The notes under the pieces are model-generated. The model was given only the letters and a program-made list of their open reading frames with translations, made no database searches and was not told where the DNA came from. Of a stretch of DNA of 37,879 bases, positions 1 to 8,851 are shown piece after piece. The position numbers and the translations under genes were made by a program. How positions within the stretch are numbered: position 1 is the stretch's first letter; each line of letters begins with the position of its first letter. The DNA comes from Ruminococcaceae bacterium UBA6842 (GTDB taxonomy: Bacteria; Bacillota; Clostridia; Oscillospirales; Acutalibacteraceae), in assembly GCA_002451855.1 (NCBI GenBank), contig DKDS01000031.1:1-37879 (forward strand). Reading direction: 5' to 3'.

Positions 1-1607
1 ACATACAGTATCTTATCTACAACAACGAGCTTTATGTAATAGAAGTAAATCCCCGTGCTTCAAGGACGGTTCCGTATATAAGCAAGGTGACCGGCGTTTC
101 TATGGTGGATATAGCCTCCCGTGTTATGACAGGGGCAACGCTTAAGGAAATAGGCTGCGGTACGGGACTTCACAAAACACCGCCGTATTTTGCGGTTAAG
201 GTGCCTGTTTTCTCATTTGAAAAGCTGAGTGATGTAAATTCATACTTAGGCCCCGAAATGAAATCGACGGGCGAGGTTCTCGGAATCGGCAAAACGCTTG
301 AAGAGGCTCTTTTCAAGGGACTTACCTCTGCCGGACTTAAATGCAAATCATCTCTTACCGGCGGCGATACTGGCGTGCTTTTAAGCGTTGACACACACGA
401 CCAGCAGGAGGTTTTGTCTCTTGCTAAAAAGCTGTATGATTTAAAATTCAAGCTTTACGCAACGCCCGAGACCGCACAGTCTATAAGAATGCTCGGTATT
501 TCGGTAACCGAGGTCGGCGGTATAAAGGAAAGCGACAACGCCTTTGCTCTCCTTGAAAGCGGCGATATAAGCTATATAATTTATACCGGCGCGTTGATGG
601 ACTCAACGGTTGAGGACTATATTGCGCTTCACCGCAAGGCATTACAGCTCTCAATCCCCTGCCTTACCTCGCTTGACACAGCGAATGCGCTTGCGGATAT
701 AATCGCAAGCAGGTACAGCGAGGAAAACACCGAGCTTGTGGATATAAACAATATGCGAAAATCACGCAAAACGCTTAAATTCGCAAAAATGCAGGGCACG
801 GGCGACGATTATATTTTCATAGAGAATTTCGACAGCTCCGTCACCTGCCCCGAATCGCTTTGCATAAGCCTTTGCGACAGGCACAAGGGCGTAGGCGGTT
901 TCGGCATTGTTTTGATTGAAAGCTCAAGGGTTGCCGACGCCAAAATGCGGATATACAACCGTGACGGCTCAGAGGGAAAAATGGCAGGCAACTGTATCCG
1001 CTGCGCCGCAAAATTCCTTTATGACAACGGCTTTATTACGGGCGACACCGCGGTTATTGAAACGGCAAGCGGAATAAAGGAGCTGAAGCTTTATATGTCC
1101 GACGGCAAGGTCACGCTTGCCTCGGCGGATATGGGCAAAGCGGATTTCTCCGCAAAAAATCTTCCCTCCACGGTAAATTCGGAGCAAATTACGGATTACC
1201 CCTTAACCGTCAGCGGAAAATGCTATAATATAACCTGCGTGAATGTGGGAAATCCGCACTGTGTGGTATTTTGCGACAACATTGACGCAATAGACATAGA
1301 AGCAGTAGGACCCCTGTTTGAAAACGCACCGATATTCCCCGAACGCATAAACACCGAATTTGTGCGTGTTGTTAATACAAATATGCTTAAAATGCGTGTT
1401 TGGGAACGCGGCAACGGCGAGACCTACGCCTGCGGAACAGGCGCGTGCGCAGCTGTTGCGGCGGCGGTTAAAAAAGGTCTTTGCCCCAAGGGCGAGGATA
1501 TAACCGTCAAGGTAAAGGGCGGCGACCTTATTGTAAATTACACCGACGAAAGAATTATTCTTACGGGTGACGCCGTTCTTGTATATGAGGGCATAACAGA
1601 GTATTAA
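1..1607 (+). CDS. CarB (C-terminal part) - DapF fusion, 5' partial
   Basis: The frame is open from base 3 to the left edge, so the GTG at 87 is internal. Bases 3-90 encode the end of a CarB ATP-grasp domain (EVNPRASRTVPY). CarB sequence continues (KVPVFSFEKL, GPEMKSTGEVLG) into the MGS-like allosteric domain at about 350-700, ending TSLDTANALADII. A short linker (about 715-770) leads without a stop into a full DapF-like domain (about 775-1604). CarB makes carbamoyl phosphate; DapF interconverts LL- and meso-diaminopimelate. Kept DapF residues are NRDGSEG, GNPH, INTEFV, WERGNGET and the second catalytic Cys in ACGTGAC (1431-1433). The first catalytic Cys is Ala (984-986), the early GND is GDD, and GxDG is GFG. 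A weak internal start (ATG at 753) cannot be excluded. A normal carB lies at 11863-15042. Confidence 0.9.
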   Translation, partial: IQYLIYNNELYVIEVNPRASRTVPYISKVTGVSMVDIASRVMTGATLKEIGCGTGLHKTPPYFAVKVPVFSFEKLSDVNSYLGPEMKSTGEVLGIGKTLEEALFKGLTSAGLKCKSSLTGGDTGVLLSVDTHDQQEVLSLAKKLYDLKFKLYATPETAQSIRMLGISVTEVGGIKESDNAFALLESGDISYIIYTGALMDSTVEDYIALHRKALQLSIPCLTSLDTANALADIIASRYSEENTELVDINNMRKSRKTLKFAKMQGTGDDYIFIENFDSSVTCPESLCISLCDRHKGVGGFGIVLIESSRVADAKMRIYNRDGSEGKMAGNCIRCAAKFLYDNGFITGDTAVIETASGIKELKLYMSDGKVTLASADMGKADFSAKNLPSTVNSEQITDYPLTVSGKCYNITCVNVGNPHCVVFCDNIDAIDIEAVGPLFENAPIFPERINTEFVRVVNTNMLKMRVWERGNGETYACGTGACAAVAAAVKKGLCPKGEDITVKVKGGDLIVNYTDERIILTGDAVLVYEGITEY

Positions 1608-1615
1608 ACAAATGA

Positions 1616-1660
1616 AAAACCGCCGTATGGCAAGGTTTAACCTTGCCATACGGCGGTTTT
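1616..1660. terminator. Bidirectional intrinsic terminator
   Basis: Arms 1616-1635 and 1641-1660 are perfectly complementary over 20 bp around a TTTAA loop. Outer AAAA/TTTT gives a T-run on either strand. It sits between the convergent carB-dapF (ends 1607) and secF (ends 1663), so it can stop both. Confidence 0.92.
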
Positions 1661-1662
1661 GT

Positions 1663-2613
1663 TTATATCTTATTTTTTCTTTGCGATAGCTTTTTTGCCT
1701 TGTAGCGCTTCCATATAACCCAAAGCGGACCTGCAACAAACAGCGAGGTTACCGCGCCGGAAACTATACCGAAAGCCATAGGAATGGCAAATGTGCGGAG
1801 AGTTGACAGACCGAACAGCTCGGATACCGCAACTATGGTCATAACCGCAACGAATGTGGTAAGCGATGTAATTACATTTCGCTTTAATGTGGTATTAATG
1901 CTCGCGTTTACAACCTCGCCGATTTCCGCGTCGGGCATAAGACGTTTGTTTTCACGCACACGGTCGTAAATAACTATGGTATCGTTAAGCGAATAACCGA
2001 GGATTGTAAGCACGACCGCAATATAGTTTGAGTCAAGCTGGAGCTTGAACAGCACACAGGTGAAGAAGGTTATAAGCACATCGAAAACCAGTGCGCAAAG
2101 CGCCGTAACCGCCGCGGACACACCGCCTATTCTTCTGAATCTTATACCTACATATATTACAACGAGAATCGCGGTTATAACGACCGCAACAACGCTCTTG
2201 ACAAAGAAAGAGCCTGCCACCGTAGGACTTACCGAGTTTGAATTGTAAAGAGCTATCTCGTTATCCGCAAACTTTTCGGTAAGGCTTTTAGTAAGCTCCT
2301 CCTGCTTTTCGGCGGAAACTGAGTTCTTACCTACAAGCGCTATTTCAAAGGTCTTTGTATCGCCCGCAAGCGAGGTGCTTTTTGAAACGGTGAAGGATTT
2401 GTCAAGCACGCTCTTTGCCGTGCTTTCAATATCGGCGTCGCTTATATCACCGGTATATGAATAGGATATTTTTGTACCGCCGCCGAAGTTGATGTCAAGC
2501 TTTACGCCGAAGCCGGGGACAAATATAAAGACTATTCCGGCAAGAAAAATTACAGCGTAAACGATAAGTACCTTTTTAAGCGCTTTATTGAAATCAATAT
2601 TAATCTTACGCAT
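1663..2613 (-). CDS. secF: Protein translocase subunit SecF
   Basis: 316 aa. SecF works with SecD in the membrane to drive late steps of Sec-dependent export using the ion gradient. It has an N-terminal membrane segment (about residues 13-33), the family motif DINFGGGTKI just after it, an extracytoplasmic domain (about 40-135) and five further membrane segments. VLTILGYSLNDTIVIYDRVREN is the family's conserved loop. The ATG overlaps the end of secD by 8 nt, with an excellent GGAGGT ribosome binding site inside secD, so translation is probably coupled. Last gene before the bidirectional terminator. Confidence 0.95.
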   Translation of the reverse strand: MRKINIDFNKALKKVLIVYAVIFLAGIVFIFVPGFGVKLDINFGGGTKISYSYTGDISDADIESTAKSVLDKSFTVSKSTSLAGDTKTFEIALVGKNSVSAEKQEELTKSLTEKFADNEIALYNSNSVSPTVAGSFFVKSVVAVVITAILVVIYVGIRFRRIGGVSAAVTALCALVFDVLITFFTCVLFKLQLDSNYIAVVLTILGYSLNDTIVIYDRVRENKRLMPDAEIGEVVNASINTTLKRNVITSLTTFVAVMTIVAVSELFGLSTLRTFAIPMAFGIVSGAVTSLFVAGPLWVIWKRYKAKKLSQRKNKI

Positions 2614-3982
2614 TTTTCTTACCTCCGTAAAGCCAGGGCTTTCTTAAGAACTTTAATTGCGAAATGCTCTTAAGCATATACTTTGAGGCAAGCACACCCA
2701 TTATAAGGTTGAATACAACGCCCATTAAAAGCGTATAACCGAATGAGTAAATAGAACCCGTTATGGAAGAGCCGAAGAGCGACATTATGGGCGAGAATAT
2801 TTTCGCAAGGAAATTGTCCGGCGTACCGAACGCACCCATAAGCACCACGGAAACTATGATTATGGTTACATTTCCGTCGATAATAGCGCTGAGCGAGTTT
2901 TTATATCCGCTGTCTATCGCGCCGTCGATAGTCTTGCCCTTTTTAAATTCGTCCTTTATACGCTCGGAGGCTATGACATTACAGTCAACACCCACGCCGA
3001 CAGAAAGAATTATACCCGCGATACCCGGTATTGTGAGGGTAAAGCTTGAGGCGTTCGGGAAAAAGCCCGATATTGCCGCTATTGTTCCGGCAAGCTGACC
3101 GAGCAATGCGATAGACGCCACAAAGCCGTTAAGACGGTAAAGCAATATCATCATTACGCAGACAATTCCGAAGGCTATCGAGCCCGCAACTATCATTACA
3201 TGAAGCGCGTCGTTACCGAGCGACGGCGAAATTATCTGAAGCTTGCTGTCGTCAACAGTGAGCGCAAAAGGAAGCGAGCCTGCGTTTATCTTATCGGCAA
3301 GGTCCTTTGCGGCGTCGGCGTTCTCCATACCGTCTATATAAGCGCTGCCGTTTGTAATGGCGGTGTTTACCGTAGGTGCGGATATTTCCTGATCGTCCAT
3401 CCAAATAGAAATCTTGCTTCCCACAAGCTCTGCCGTAGCGGCGGCGAACTTTGAAGAGCCGGCGTCGGTGAATGTAAGATACACTACATAGGCGCCGCTG
3501 TCGTTTACGCCTGCCTGCGCGTTTTTAATATCCTGCGCTCCGCTTAAGATAACATCGTCCTTATCCTCGTTGCGGCAGAATTTAAGCAAAGCGGTCTCGC
3601 CCAACTCCTGCACAGCCGCGGCAGCGTCAAAATCACTCTCGCCCGCCGCCCACGGGAACCTTACGATTATCTGGTGGTTATCGTTATCCGTATACACCTC
3701 GTAATCGGTGATGTTCTTGTTTACAAGGCGTGTCTCAACAATAGCCTTAGCGGCGTCCATATCCTCTTTTGTTATATCAACGCCTGATTTATCCGGTGAA
3801 AATACGGCTTCAACGCCGCCTCTTATATCAATTCCCCAGCGGATGTCCTCCGCTCCCTTGATATATACCTTTTTGGTATCGCCATAGTAGTTGCTTGCAC
3901 CGAAAAAGGCTCCGTAGGTTAAAGCCAAAATCAGTATAAGCACCACGAAAAACACCGGTTTACCGGTTCTTTTAGACTTCAT
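2606..3982 (-). CDS. secD: Protein translocase subunit SecD
   Basis: 458 aa from the chosen ATG. That start has GGAGG eight bases upstream; the longer frame opening at TTG 3997 would include the Shine-Dalgarno itself. SecD pairs with SecF in the auxiliary Sec translocon complex. Seen are an N-terminal membrane segment, the RWGIDIRGGVEAVF motif, a large extracytoplasmic region with duplicated alpha/beta parts (about residues 40-250), then five membrane segments including the GVDCNVIASERIKDE motif. SecD and SecF are separate genes, not the fused form of Bacillus. Confidence 0.95.
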   Translation of the reverse strand: MKSKRTGKPVFFVVLILILALTYGAFFGASNYYGDTKKVYIKGAEDIRWGIDIRGGVEAVFSPDKSGVDITKEDMDAAKAIVETRLVNKNITDYEVYTDNDNHQIIVRFPWAAGESDFDAAAAVQELGETALLKFCRNEDKDDVILSGAQDIKNAQAGVNDSGAYVVYLTFTDAGSSKFAAATAELVGSKISIWMDDQEISAPTVNTAITNGSAYIDGMENADAAKDLADKINAGSLPFALTVDDSKLQIISPSLGNDALHVMIVAGSIAFGIVCVMMILLYRLNGFVASIALLGQLAGTIAAISGFFPNASSFTLTIPGIAGIILSVGVGVDCNVIASERIKDEFKKGKTIDGAIDSGYKNSLSAIIDGNVTIIIVSVVLMGAFGTPDNFLAKIFSPIMSLFGSSITGSIYSFGYTLLMGVVFNLIMGVLASKYMLKSISQLKFLRKPWLYGGKKNA

Positions 3983-4015
3983 CGGCAAGTCCTCCAAATA
4001 TGTACTTATTCATTA

Positions 4016-4044
4016 ATTATACATAAAACATCTTGTAAAGTCAA
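4016..4044 (-). promoter_or_regulatory. secDF promoter
   Basis: On the minus strand TTGACT (4039-4044), a 17-nt spacer, then TATAAT (4016-4021). It lies just past the end of the aminotransferase gene and 34 nt upstream of the secD ATG. The -35 is followed by TTAC, as in the pyrC and pyrH promoters. Confidence 0.85.
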
Positions 4045-4069
4045 TAATTTCCCTTAAAAACCGCCGACC

Positions 4070-5350
4070 TTACTGTTTTTCCGCTATAAGCTTTTCGAGC
4101 GCGGCATACTTGACCGCAACACTCAGTACCAGCGACGCCTTTTTGATTTCCTCAACCGAGGGGTAGGACGGCGCTATTCTTATATTTGAGTCTTTAGGGT
4201 CAATGCCGTAGGGGTAAGTGGCTCCCGCAGGCGTAAGTATCATACCCGCGTTGGCGCAAAGCTGCTCTACACGCTTGGCGCACCCGTCAAGCACATAAAG
4301 GCTTATAAAGTAGCCGCCCTTCGGATTTGTCCAGCGTGCGATACCCGTATCCGAAAGCTGTTTTTCAAGCTCGGCAAGCACCGATTCGAACTTGGGTCTT
4401 AATATATCCGCATGGCGTTTCATATGGCGCTCTATATCAGCAGGAGTTTTGAACATTCTTGCGTGTCTTAACTGATTAAGCTTATCGGGTCCTATGGTCT
4501 GATATTTCATTCTGCCCTTTAAAAGCGCAACATTGTTGGGGCTTGCCGCCTCAACCGCAACACCGGCGCCGGGGAATGTGATTTTTGAGGTTGAAGTAAA
4601 AATTATCGGCAAATCGGGGTTGCCTGCCTTTACGCACTCATCATAAAGGTTTAATAGCTTATCGCCGTCGTCATAAAGGTCGTGTACCGCATAGGCATTG
4701 TCCCAGAAAATTCTGAAATCGCCTGCCGCAGGCTTTAAGCGCGCCATTCTTCTTACCGTTTCGTCCGAATAGGTTATACCCTCGGGGTTTGAATACTTCG
4801 GAACGCACCATATACCCTTTACGCTTTCGTCCTTAACAAGCTCCTCTACCCTGTCCATAACAGGTCCGTTCTCGTCCGTGGGAACGGAAATAAGCTCAAA
4901 GCCGAAATACTCGGTTATGGCAAAATGGCGGTCATATCCCGGAACGGGGCACAAAAATTTAAGCTTGCCCTGCTTTCCCCATGGCTCGCCGCCCATACCG
5001 TGGGTCATAGCCTGAGCGATTGTATCAAACATCATATTAAGCGAGGAATTTCCGCCTACTATTATCTGCTCGGGAGCAAGTCCCAATATTTTACCGAAAA
5101 GTATTTTAAGCTCCTGAAGTCCGTCAAGTCCGCCGTAGTTTCTGCAATCTATACCGCTTATGTTTTTAAATCCGGTATCGTTGCCCACAAGGTCGAACAT
5201 CTCGCCGCTTAAATCCATATTGTCAAAGCCGGGCTTGCCCCTTGACATATCAAGCGACAAATGGAGCGATCTTAAATGCTCGTACTCATGGCGGACGCTT
5301 TTGAACTCCTCGGACAATTCATCCAAATTCATATTTAAGTAATCTGACAT
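4070..5350 (-). CDS. Aspartate aminotransferase (AspT-like, PLP-dependent)
   Basis: 426 aa. It closely follows the layout of the corynebacterial-type AspT (Asp_aminotransf/Aminotran_MocR family) in length and motifs. Family members transfer the amino group between aspartate and 2-oxoglutarate. Seen: LDMSRGKP near the N-terminus, NYGGLDGL, GGNSSLNMMFD, PVPGYDRHFAITE, VPKYSNPEG, FWDNAYAVHDL (PLP-contacting Asp217/Asn218 region), the Schiff-base lysine K256 in STSKITFPGAG, and NIRIAPSYP with the C-terminal substrate arginine. The ATG has GGAGG eight nt upstream and its own promoter. No clear terminator separates its end from the secD promoter. Aspartate feeds both the DAP and pyrimidine pathways represented here, but a functional link is inference. 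Confidence 0.9.
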   Translation of the reverse strand: MSDYLNMNLDELSEEFKSVRHEYEHLRSLHLSLDMSRGKPGFDNMDLSGEMFDLVGNDTGFKNISGIDCRNYGGLDGLQELKILFGKILGLAPEQIIVGGNSSLNMMFDTIAQAMTHGMGGEPWGKQGKLKFLCPVPGYDRHFAITEYFGFELISVPTDENGPVMDRVEELVKDESVKGIWCVPKYSNPEGITYSDETVRRMARLKPAAGDFRIFWDNAYAVHDLYDDGDKLLNLYDECVKAGNPDLPIIFTSTSKITFPGAGVAVEAASPNNVALLKGRMKYQTIGPDKLNQLRHARMFKTPADIERHMKRHADILRPKFESVLAELEKQLSDTGIARWTNPKGGYFISLYVLDGCAKRVEQLCANAGMILTPAGATYPYGIDPKDSNIRIAPSYPSVEEIKKASLVLSVAVKYAALEKLIAEKQ

Positions 5351-5374
5351 AATAACGCCTCCTGTAACCTATTA

Positions 5375-5403
5375 AATATACCTCATTTCGGCGCTTTTTT
5401 CAA
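5375..5403 (-). promoter_or_regulatory. Promoter of the aminotransferase gene
   Basis: Minus strand TTGAAA (5398-5403), 17-nt spacer, TATATT (5375-5380), about 25 nt upstream of the ATG, just after the terminator of the S1-domain gene. Confidence 0.7.
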
Positions 5404-5411
5404 GGCTTATT

Positions 5412-5441
5412 TTAAAAAAAGCCCCTGCCGTCCGGGCAGGG
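5412..5441 (-). terminator. Terminator of the S1-domain gene
   Basis: Minus-strand hairpin CCCTGCC / GGCAGGG (arms 5435-5441 and 5423-5429, five-base loop) followed by GC and a run of seven T. It starts 14 nt after the S1-domain gene stop. Confidence 0.9.
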
Positions 5442-5454
5442 ACAAAAACACATA

Positions 5455-6378
5455 TTATCCGCAAAATCTTGTTGATATTCTTTTAAAGCAGTCGTTCGGA
5501 GAGTAATCCCACTCATCAAGCTTATCTCCGCCGAAGAAATATTTTATCGGCGGCGTATAATCGCTGTCAAAGCTGTCTATTATTATAAGCTTTATTTTCA
5601 TTTTTTCCCGTATTATGCTTTTTATATACACGCTTGCCTGCTGACCGATAAAAACATCGGGTCGGGGCTCGGCAAGACCCGCGAGGTTCGGCGTAAGCTC
5701 CACAAAAACCCCGTAATCCTCAACGCTTCTTATAACCCCCGTAACGGTCTGACCCGGTGAAAACATAGCGGCGTTTTCCTCCCATGTTCCCAAAAGCTCC
5801 TTATGCGACAGGGTTATTCTTCCGTCGTCGGCAATGCTTTTAATAATAACCCTTATATCGTCGCCCACCCTAAAACGGTCCCTCGGATGAGAAATACGGG
5901 AAACCGATATGGCGTCTATCGGCAAAAGCGCCGCATTTCCGCAGCCTATATCGCAAAACGCCCCGAACGATTCGAGATGCGTTACCTTAGCGTTTATTAC
6001 ATCGCCGGTCTTTTTTGAACCGGTTATGTATTTTTTGCAAAGCTCCTGCGCGCATTTTCTTGAAAGATATGCGCAGGGTCTTCCGAATTCATCAACCTTA
6101 ATATCGGTTATAACAAAGCTTACGGGCTTTCCTACCCTTGAAATAAGGGCTATATCTCGGGTGGAGCCGTCCGAAATACCGATAGCTCCCTCCTCACGGG
6201 GAATTATTCCCCTCATACAGCCGAGATCCACAATAAGATTATGCTCGGCGTCGCACATAGTTACCGTAGATTCAAGCACCGTCTGCTTGGACTGAGCCTC
6301 CGTAAGCGCCGACGGGGTAAAAGCTTTTTTTCCTTCCGCTGCCGTGCCGTTCCATCCTTCCGGGAAAAAACCGTTCAT
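5455..6378 (-). CDS. S1 RNA-binding domain protein (ribosomal S1-like)
   Basis: 307 aa with three S1 (OB-fold) modules. The first is divergent, about residues 30-110. The second, about 125-195, is canonical (GDVINAKVTHLESFGAFCDI ending RITLSHKELLG). The third, about 207-270, starts GQTVTGVIRSVEDYGVFVEL. Such short clostridial proteins are usually annotated as 30S ribosomal protein S1 and are expected to bind mRNA or ribosomes, but the role here is not proven. The last 40 residues have no recognised domain. A ribosome binding site (AAGGAAAGGTG) precedes the ATG. The leader has a TATAAT (6429-6434) without a good -35 and a small GGGC-loop-GCCC hairpin near 6410-6423. Confidence 0.85.
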   Translation of the reverse strand: MNGFFPEGWNGTAAEGKKAFTPSALTEAQSKQTVLESTVTMCDAEHNLIVDLGCMRGIIPREEGAIGISDGSTRDIALISRVGKPVSFVITDIKVDEFGRPCAYLSRKCAQELCKKYITGSKKTGDVINAKVTHLESFGAFCDIGCGNAALLPIDAISVSRISHPRDRFRVGDDIRVIIKSIADDGRITLSHKELLGTWEENAAMFSPGQTVTGVIRSVEDYGVFVELTPNLAGLAEPRPDVFIGQQASVYIKSIIREKMKIKLIIIDSFDSDYTPPIKYFFGGDKLDEWDYSPNDCFKRISTRFCG

Positions 6379-6485
6379 TATTTAATCACCTTTCCTTTTT
6401 ACATACGGGCTTTTATGCCCTGTAACAAATTATATGATGTGAAGGATGAAAAAATGAGCGAATTATGTCCCCTGATAAAAATTTT

Positions 6486-6518
6486 TTCGGCGGACGCTTT
6501 TAATTTGCGTCCGCCGAA
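6486..6518 (-). terminator. Perfect 12-bp hairpin, possible terminator
   Basis: Arms 6486-6497 and 6507-6518 (TTCGGCGGACGC and its complement) are perfect, with a 9-base loop. On the minus strand the stem is followed by AAAA and then five T, so the T-run is displaced and termination may be weak. It lies 27 nt after the lipoprotein gene. Confidence 0.55.
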
Positions 6519-6544
6519 AGCATAACAGTACAAAATTTTGTTTT

Positions 6545-7450
6545 TTAAAACAGCTTAAAGCCGAAATCTCTGACGGATAACCCGCATCCCGATGACGATA
6601 ATATCGAATTGATTTCATTCATAAACCCATCGAAAAAATCCGCCATTTGCGCATAGACCTCTTCTTTTGTATATGAGTCGTCCTCTATGCTCAAATAAGA
6701 AAAATCCTCGGGCAAAAACTTTGCTCTTGCGGCGGAGCTTTTAAGCTCAATTCCGGCATAAATCAAATGCCTGTAATTCTCACCGTATTTGTAAAATGAA
6801 TATGTGCAATCCGCCGTATCGGAAAAGCTCACACTAAAATAATCCGTACCCGACAGGCTGTACGCATCAAAGCTGACATAATTTTGCGGCCGAAAGTCGA
6901 AGGGTGTTGAAACTACATATTTCATATTCCCGACTGTTTTTCCCATTTCAAAAAATTGGGAATTGCCGCTTTCGGAGCCGTGCTTTTGCATCCACACAAT
7001 AAGCGTTTCTATCGGACGGGAGGGATCCGCCGCGCCGCAATACTCGCAAAGGTATTTGCCGAAATCGTGCTTGCCGTCAGGCGCGGTCCTATCGCTTATA
7101 TATTCATAGCCGCAATTTTGGCATCTGTGCTCGGTATATCCGCCGGTTGTACAGTTGGGCGGTAAGACTAAGCTCCTGAAGTCGTGCCTGCACTCCTTAG
7201 TCCGGCTGCTTACCGAAGCGCTTTGCGAGGACGAACTGCCGACGGTTTTTTCGGGCGCCGAGGAGGAGACTTCCGAAACGGGTTCTAAGGTATGTATATC
7301 CTCTGTTTCGGGAACCGTGCTTTCCTCCGTATTTGTAACAACCGAAGAAGAATGGGCGTCTGATGCCGTAATATCCTTACTGCTTTTGCAGCCGCACACA
7401 GCCGCAATTATACCTATACAAAGAAGCCCTGCCGCAAACCGTCTTATCAT
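6545..7450 (-). CDS. Lipoprotein with double-cysteine ribbon-like repeats, unknown function
   Basis: 301 aa. A type II signal peptide is clear: RR, hydrophobic stretch, then VCGC with Cys21 as the likely lipidated residue. Residues 22-85 are Ser/Thr/Glu-rich, a flexible surface tether. Residues 88-141 carry a Cys/His pattern (ECRHDF, CTTGGYTEHRCQNCGYEY, GKHDFGKYLCEYCG). It looks like the short zinc-ribbon-type repeats found in clostridial extracellular proteins. The remaining 160 residues match nothing I recognise. It has its own promoter and an AGAGGT ribosome binding site. I assign no function. Confidence 0.8.
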   Translation of the reverse strand: MIRRFAAGLLCIGIIAAVCGCKSSKDITASDAHSSSVVTNTEESTVPETEDIHTLEPVSEVSSSAPEKTVGSSSSQSASVSSRTKECRHDFRSLVLPPNCTTGGYTEHRCQNCGYEYISDRTAPDGKHDFGKYLCEYCGAADPSRPIETLIVWMQKHGSESGNSQFFEMGKTVGNMKYVVSTPFDFRPQNYVSFDAYSLSGTDYFSVSFSDTADCTYSFYKYGENYRHLIYAGIELKSSAARAKFLPEDFSYLSIEDDSYTKEEVYAQMADFFDGFMNEINSILSSSGCGLSVRDFGFKLF

Positions 7451-7480
7451 TTTTTACCTCTTTTTTAATGAATTTCTTTC

Positions 7481-7509
7481 ATTATACCTGTAAAATGAGT
7501 AAAATACAA
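7481..7509 (-). promoter_or_regulatory. Promoter of the lipoprotein gene
   Basis: Minus strand TTGTAT (7504-7509), 17-nt spacer, TATAAT (7481-7486). It lies immediately downstream of the pyrI stop, with no terminator visible between, so some pyr read-through is possible. Confidence 0.65.
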
Positions 7510-7513
7510 GCTG

Positions 7514-7930
7514 TTATTTTGCCCTCGTCTCGCAGTAAGCACAGCGGTAAATGCGGTTTTCCCTGTCGGTCAGCTTAAAAATGTGCGGCAGCTCCTGCTC
7601 GGTTGAGGTTATGCACCTCGGGTTTTTGCATTTTAAAACATTTGTAAGCTCCTGCGGAAGTTCTATTGTCTTTTTCTCCGCAATTTTTCCGTCCCTTATT
7701 ACATTTACGGTAACAAAAGGGTCGATATATCCCAAAATATCGGTATCGACATCAAAATCGGAGTCGATTTTAATAATATCCTTTTTCCCTGTTTTGCGGC
7801 TGGCAACATTTTTTATAAGCGCCACAGAGCAGTCAAGCGTATCAAGCCCCAAAAGCCTGTATATCTCCATAGCCTTGCCCGCGGTTATGTGGTCTATTAC
7901 TATTCCGTTTTTTATAGAATCGATATTCAA
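7514..7930 (-). CDS. pyrI: Aspartate carbamoyltransferase regulatory subunit
   Basis: 138 aa. PyrI binds CTP/ATP and tunes the catalytic PyrB trimers. The N-terminal allosteric domain (about 1-95) includes VIDHITAGKA. The C-terminal zinc domain has four ligands, Cys101, Cys106, Cys130 and Cys133. The start is a TTG directly abutting the pyrB TAA with no gap; GGGGGTGG lies ten nt upstream inside pyrB. Last gene of the pyr operon. A separate PyrI implies allosteric feedback on ATCase in addition to any transcriptional control. Confidence 0.95.
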   Translation of the reverse strand: MNIDSIKNGIVIDHITAGKAMEIYRLLGLDTLDCSVALIKNVASRKTGKKDIIKIDSDFDVDTDILGYIDPFVTVNVIRDGKIAEKKTIELPQELTNVLKCKNPRCITSTEQELPHIFKLTDRENRIYRCAYCETRAK

Positions 7931-8851
7931 TTATTCCACCCCCAAAAGCATTAAAATGAGCGCCATTCTCATATATTTGCCGTAAAGCACCTGCTTAAAA
8001 TAACAGGCTCTTTTGTCGCTGTCCACCGCAACGCTTATTTCATTTACCCTCGGCAGCGGATGAAGCACCCTTAATCTGTCCCCCGCAAGCGCCATTTTTT
8101 CGGGGGTCAAAATGTACGAGTCCTTAAGCCTTAAGTAATCCTCTTCGTTAAAAAATCTTTCCTTTTGCACACGGGTCATATAAAGTATATCAAGGTCTGC
8201 TATTACGCCCTCAAGGCTGTCGGTCTCACGGTATTCTATACCCGCTTTATCAAGTTTATCCTTTACATAACCGGGCAGCTTTAATTCGTTAGGGGAAATA
8301 AGCACAAATTTAACGCCCTTATACCGTATAAGCGCGGAAATCAAAGAATGTACCGTTCTGCCGAACTTTAAGTCTCCGCAAAAGCCTACCGTAAGATTGT
8401 CAAAACCGCCCTTTTCACGGTATATTGTAAGCAAATCGGCAAGGGTCTGCGTGGGGTGGCTGTGTCCGCCGTCGCCTGCGTTTATAACGGGGATGGAGGC
8501 GTTTTTTGCGGCAACAAGCGGTGCTCCCTCTTTCGGGTGGCGCATAGCTATAATATCGGCATAGCAGGAAACCACCCTTGCGGTATCCGCAACGCTCTCT
8601 CCCTTGGAAGCCGAAGAGCTTTGCGCCTCGGAAAACCCGAGCACATTACCGCCGAGCTCGTACATCGCGGCTTCAAAGCTGAGCCTTGTTCTGGTAGACG
8701 GCTCGAAAAACAGCGTGGCAAGCTTTTTGCCCCTGCATTTTTCGGAATATTTTAAGGGGTTTTCTATAATATCGTTGGCTGTGGCGATAAGCCCGTCTAT
8801 TTCCTCGGTTGTAAGCTCCGAAATATCTATAACACTTCTCAATTTTATCAT
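7931..8851 (-). CDS. pyrB: Aspartate carbamoyltransferase catalytic subunit
   Basis: 306 aa, normal for the family. It condenses carbamoyl phosphate with aspartate, the committed pyrimidine step. Carbamoyl phosphate-binding STRTRLSFEAAM follows FFEP near residue 50. Also seen are SSASKGES (80s loop), GDGGHSHPTQTLADL, and HPLPRVNEI near residue 260. The ATG overlaps the pyrE stop as ATGA. Confidence 0.97.
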   Translation of the reverse strand: MIKLRSVIDISELTTEEIDGLIATANDIIENPLKYSEKCRGKKLATLFFEPSTRTRLSFEAAMYELGGNVLGFSEAQSSSASKGESVADTARVVSCYADIIAMRHPKEGAPLVAAKNASIPVINAGDGGHSHPTQTLADLLTIYREKGGFDNLTVGFCGDLKFGRTVHSLISALIRYKGVKFVLISPNELKLPGYVKDKLDKAGIEYRETDSLEGVIADLDILYMTRVQKERFFNEEDYLRLKDSYILTPEKMALAGDRLRVLHPLPRVNEISVAVDSDKRACYFKQVLYGKYMRMALILMLLGVE

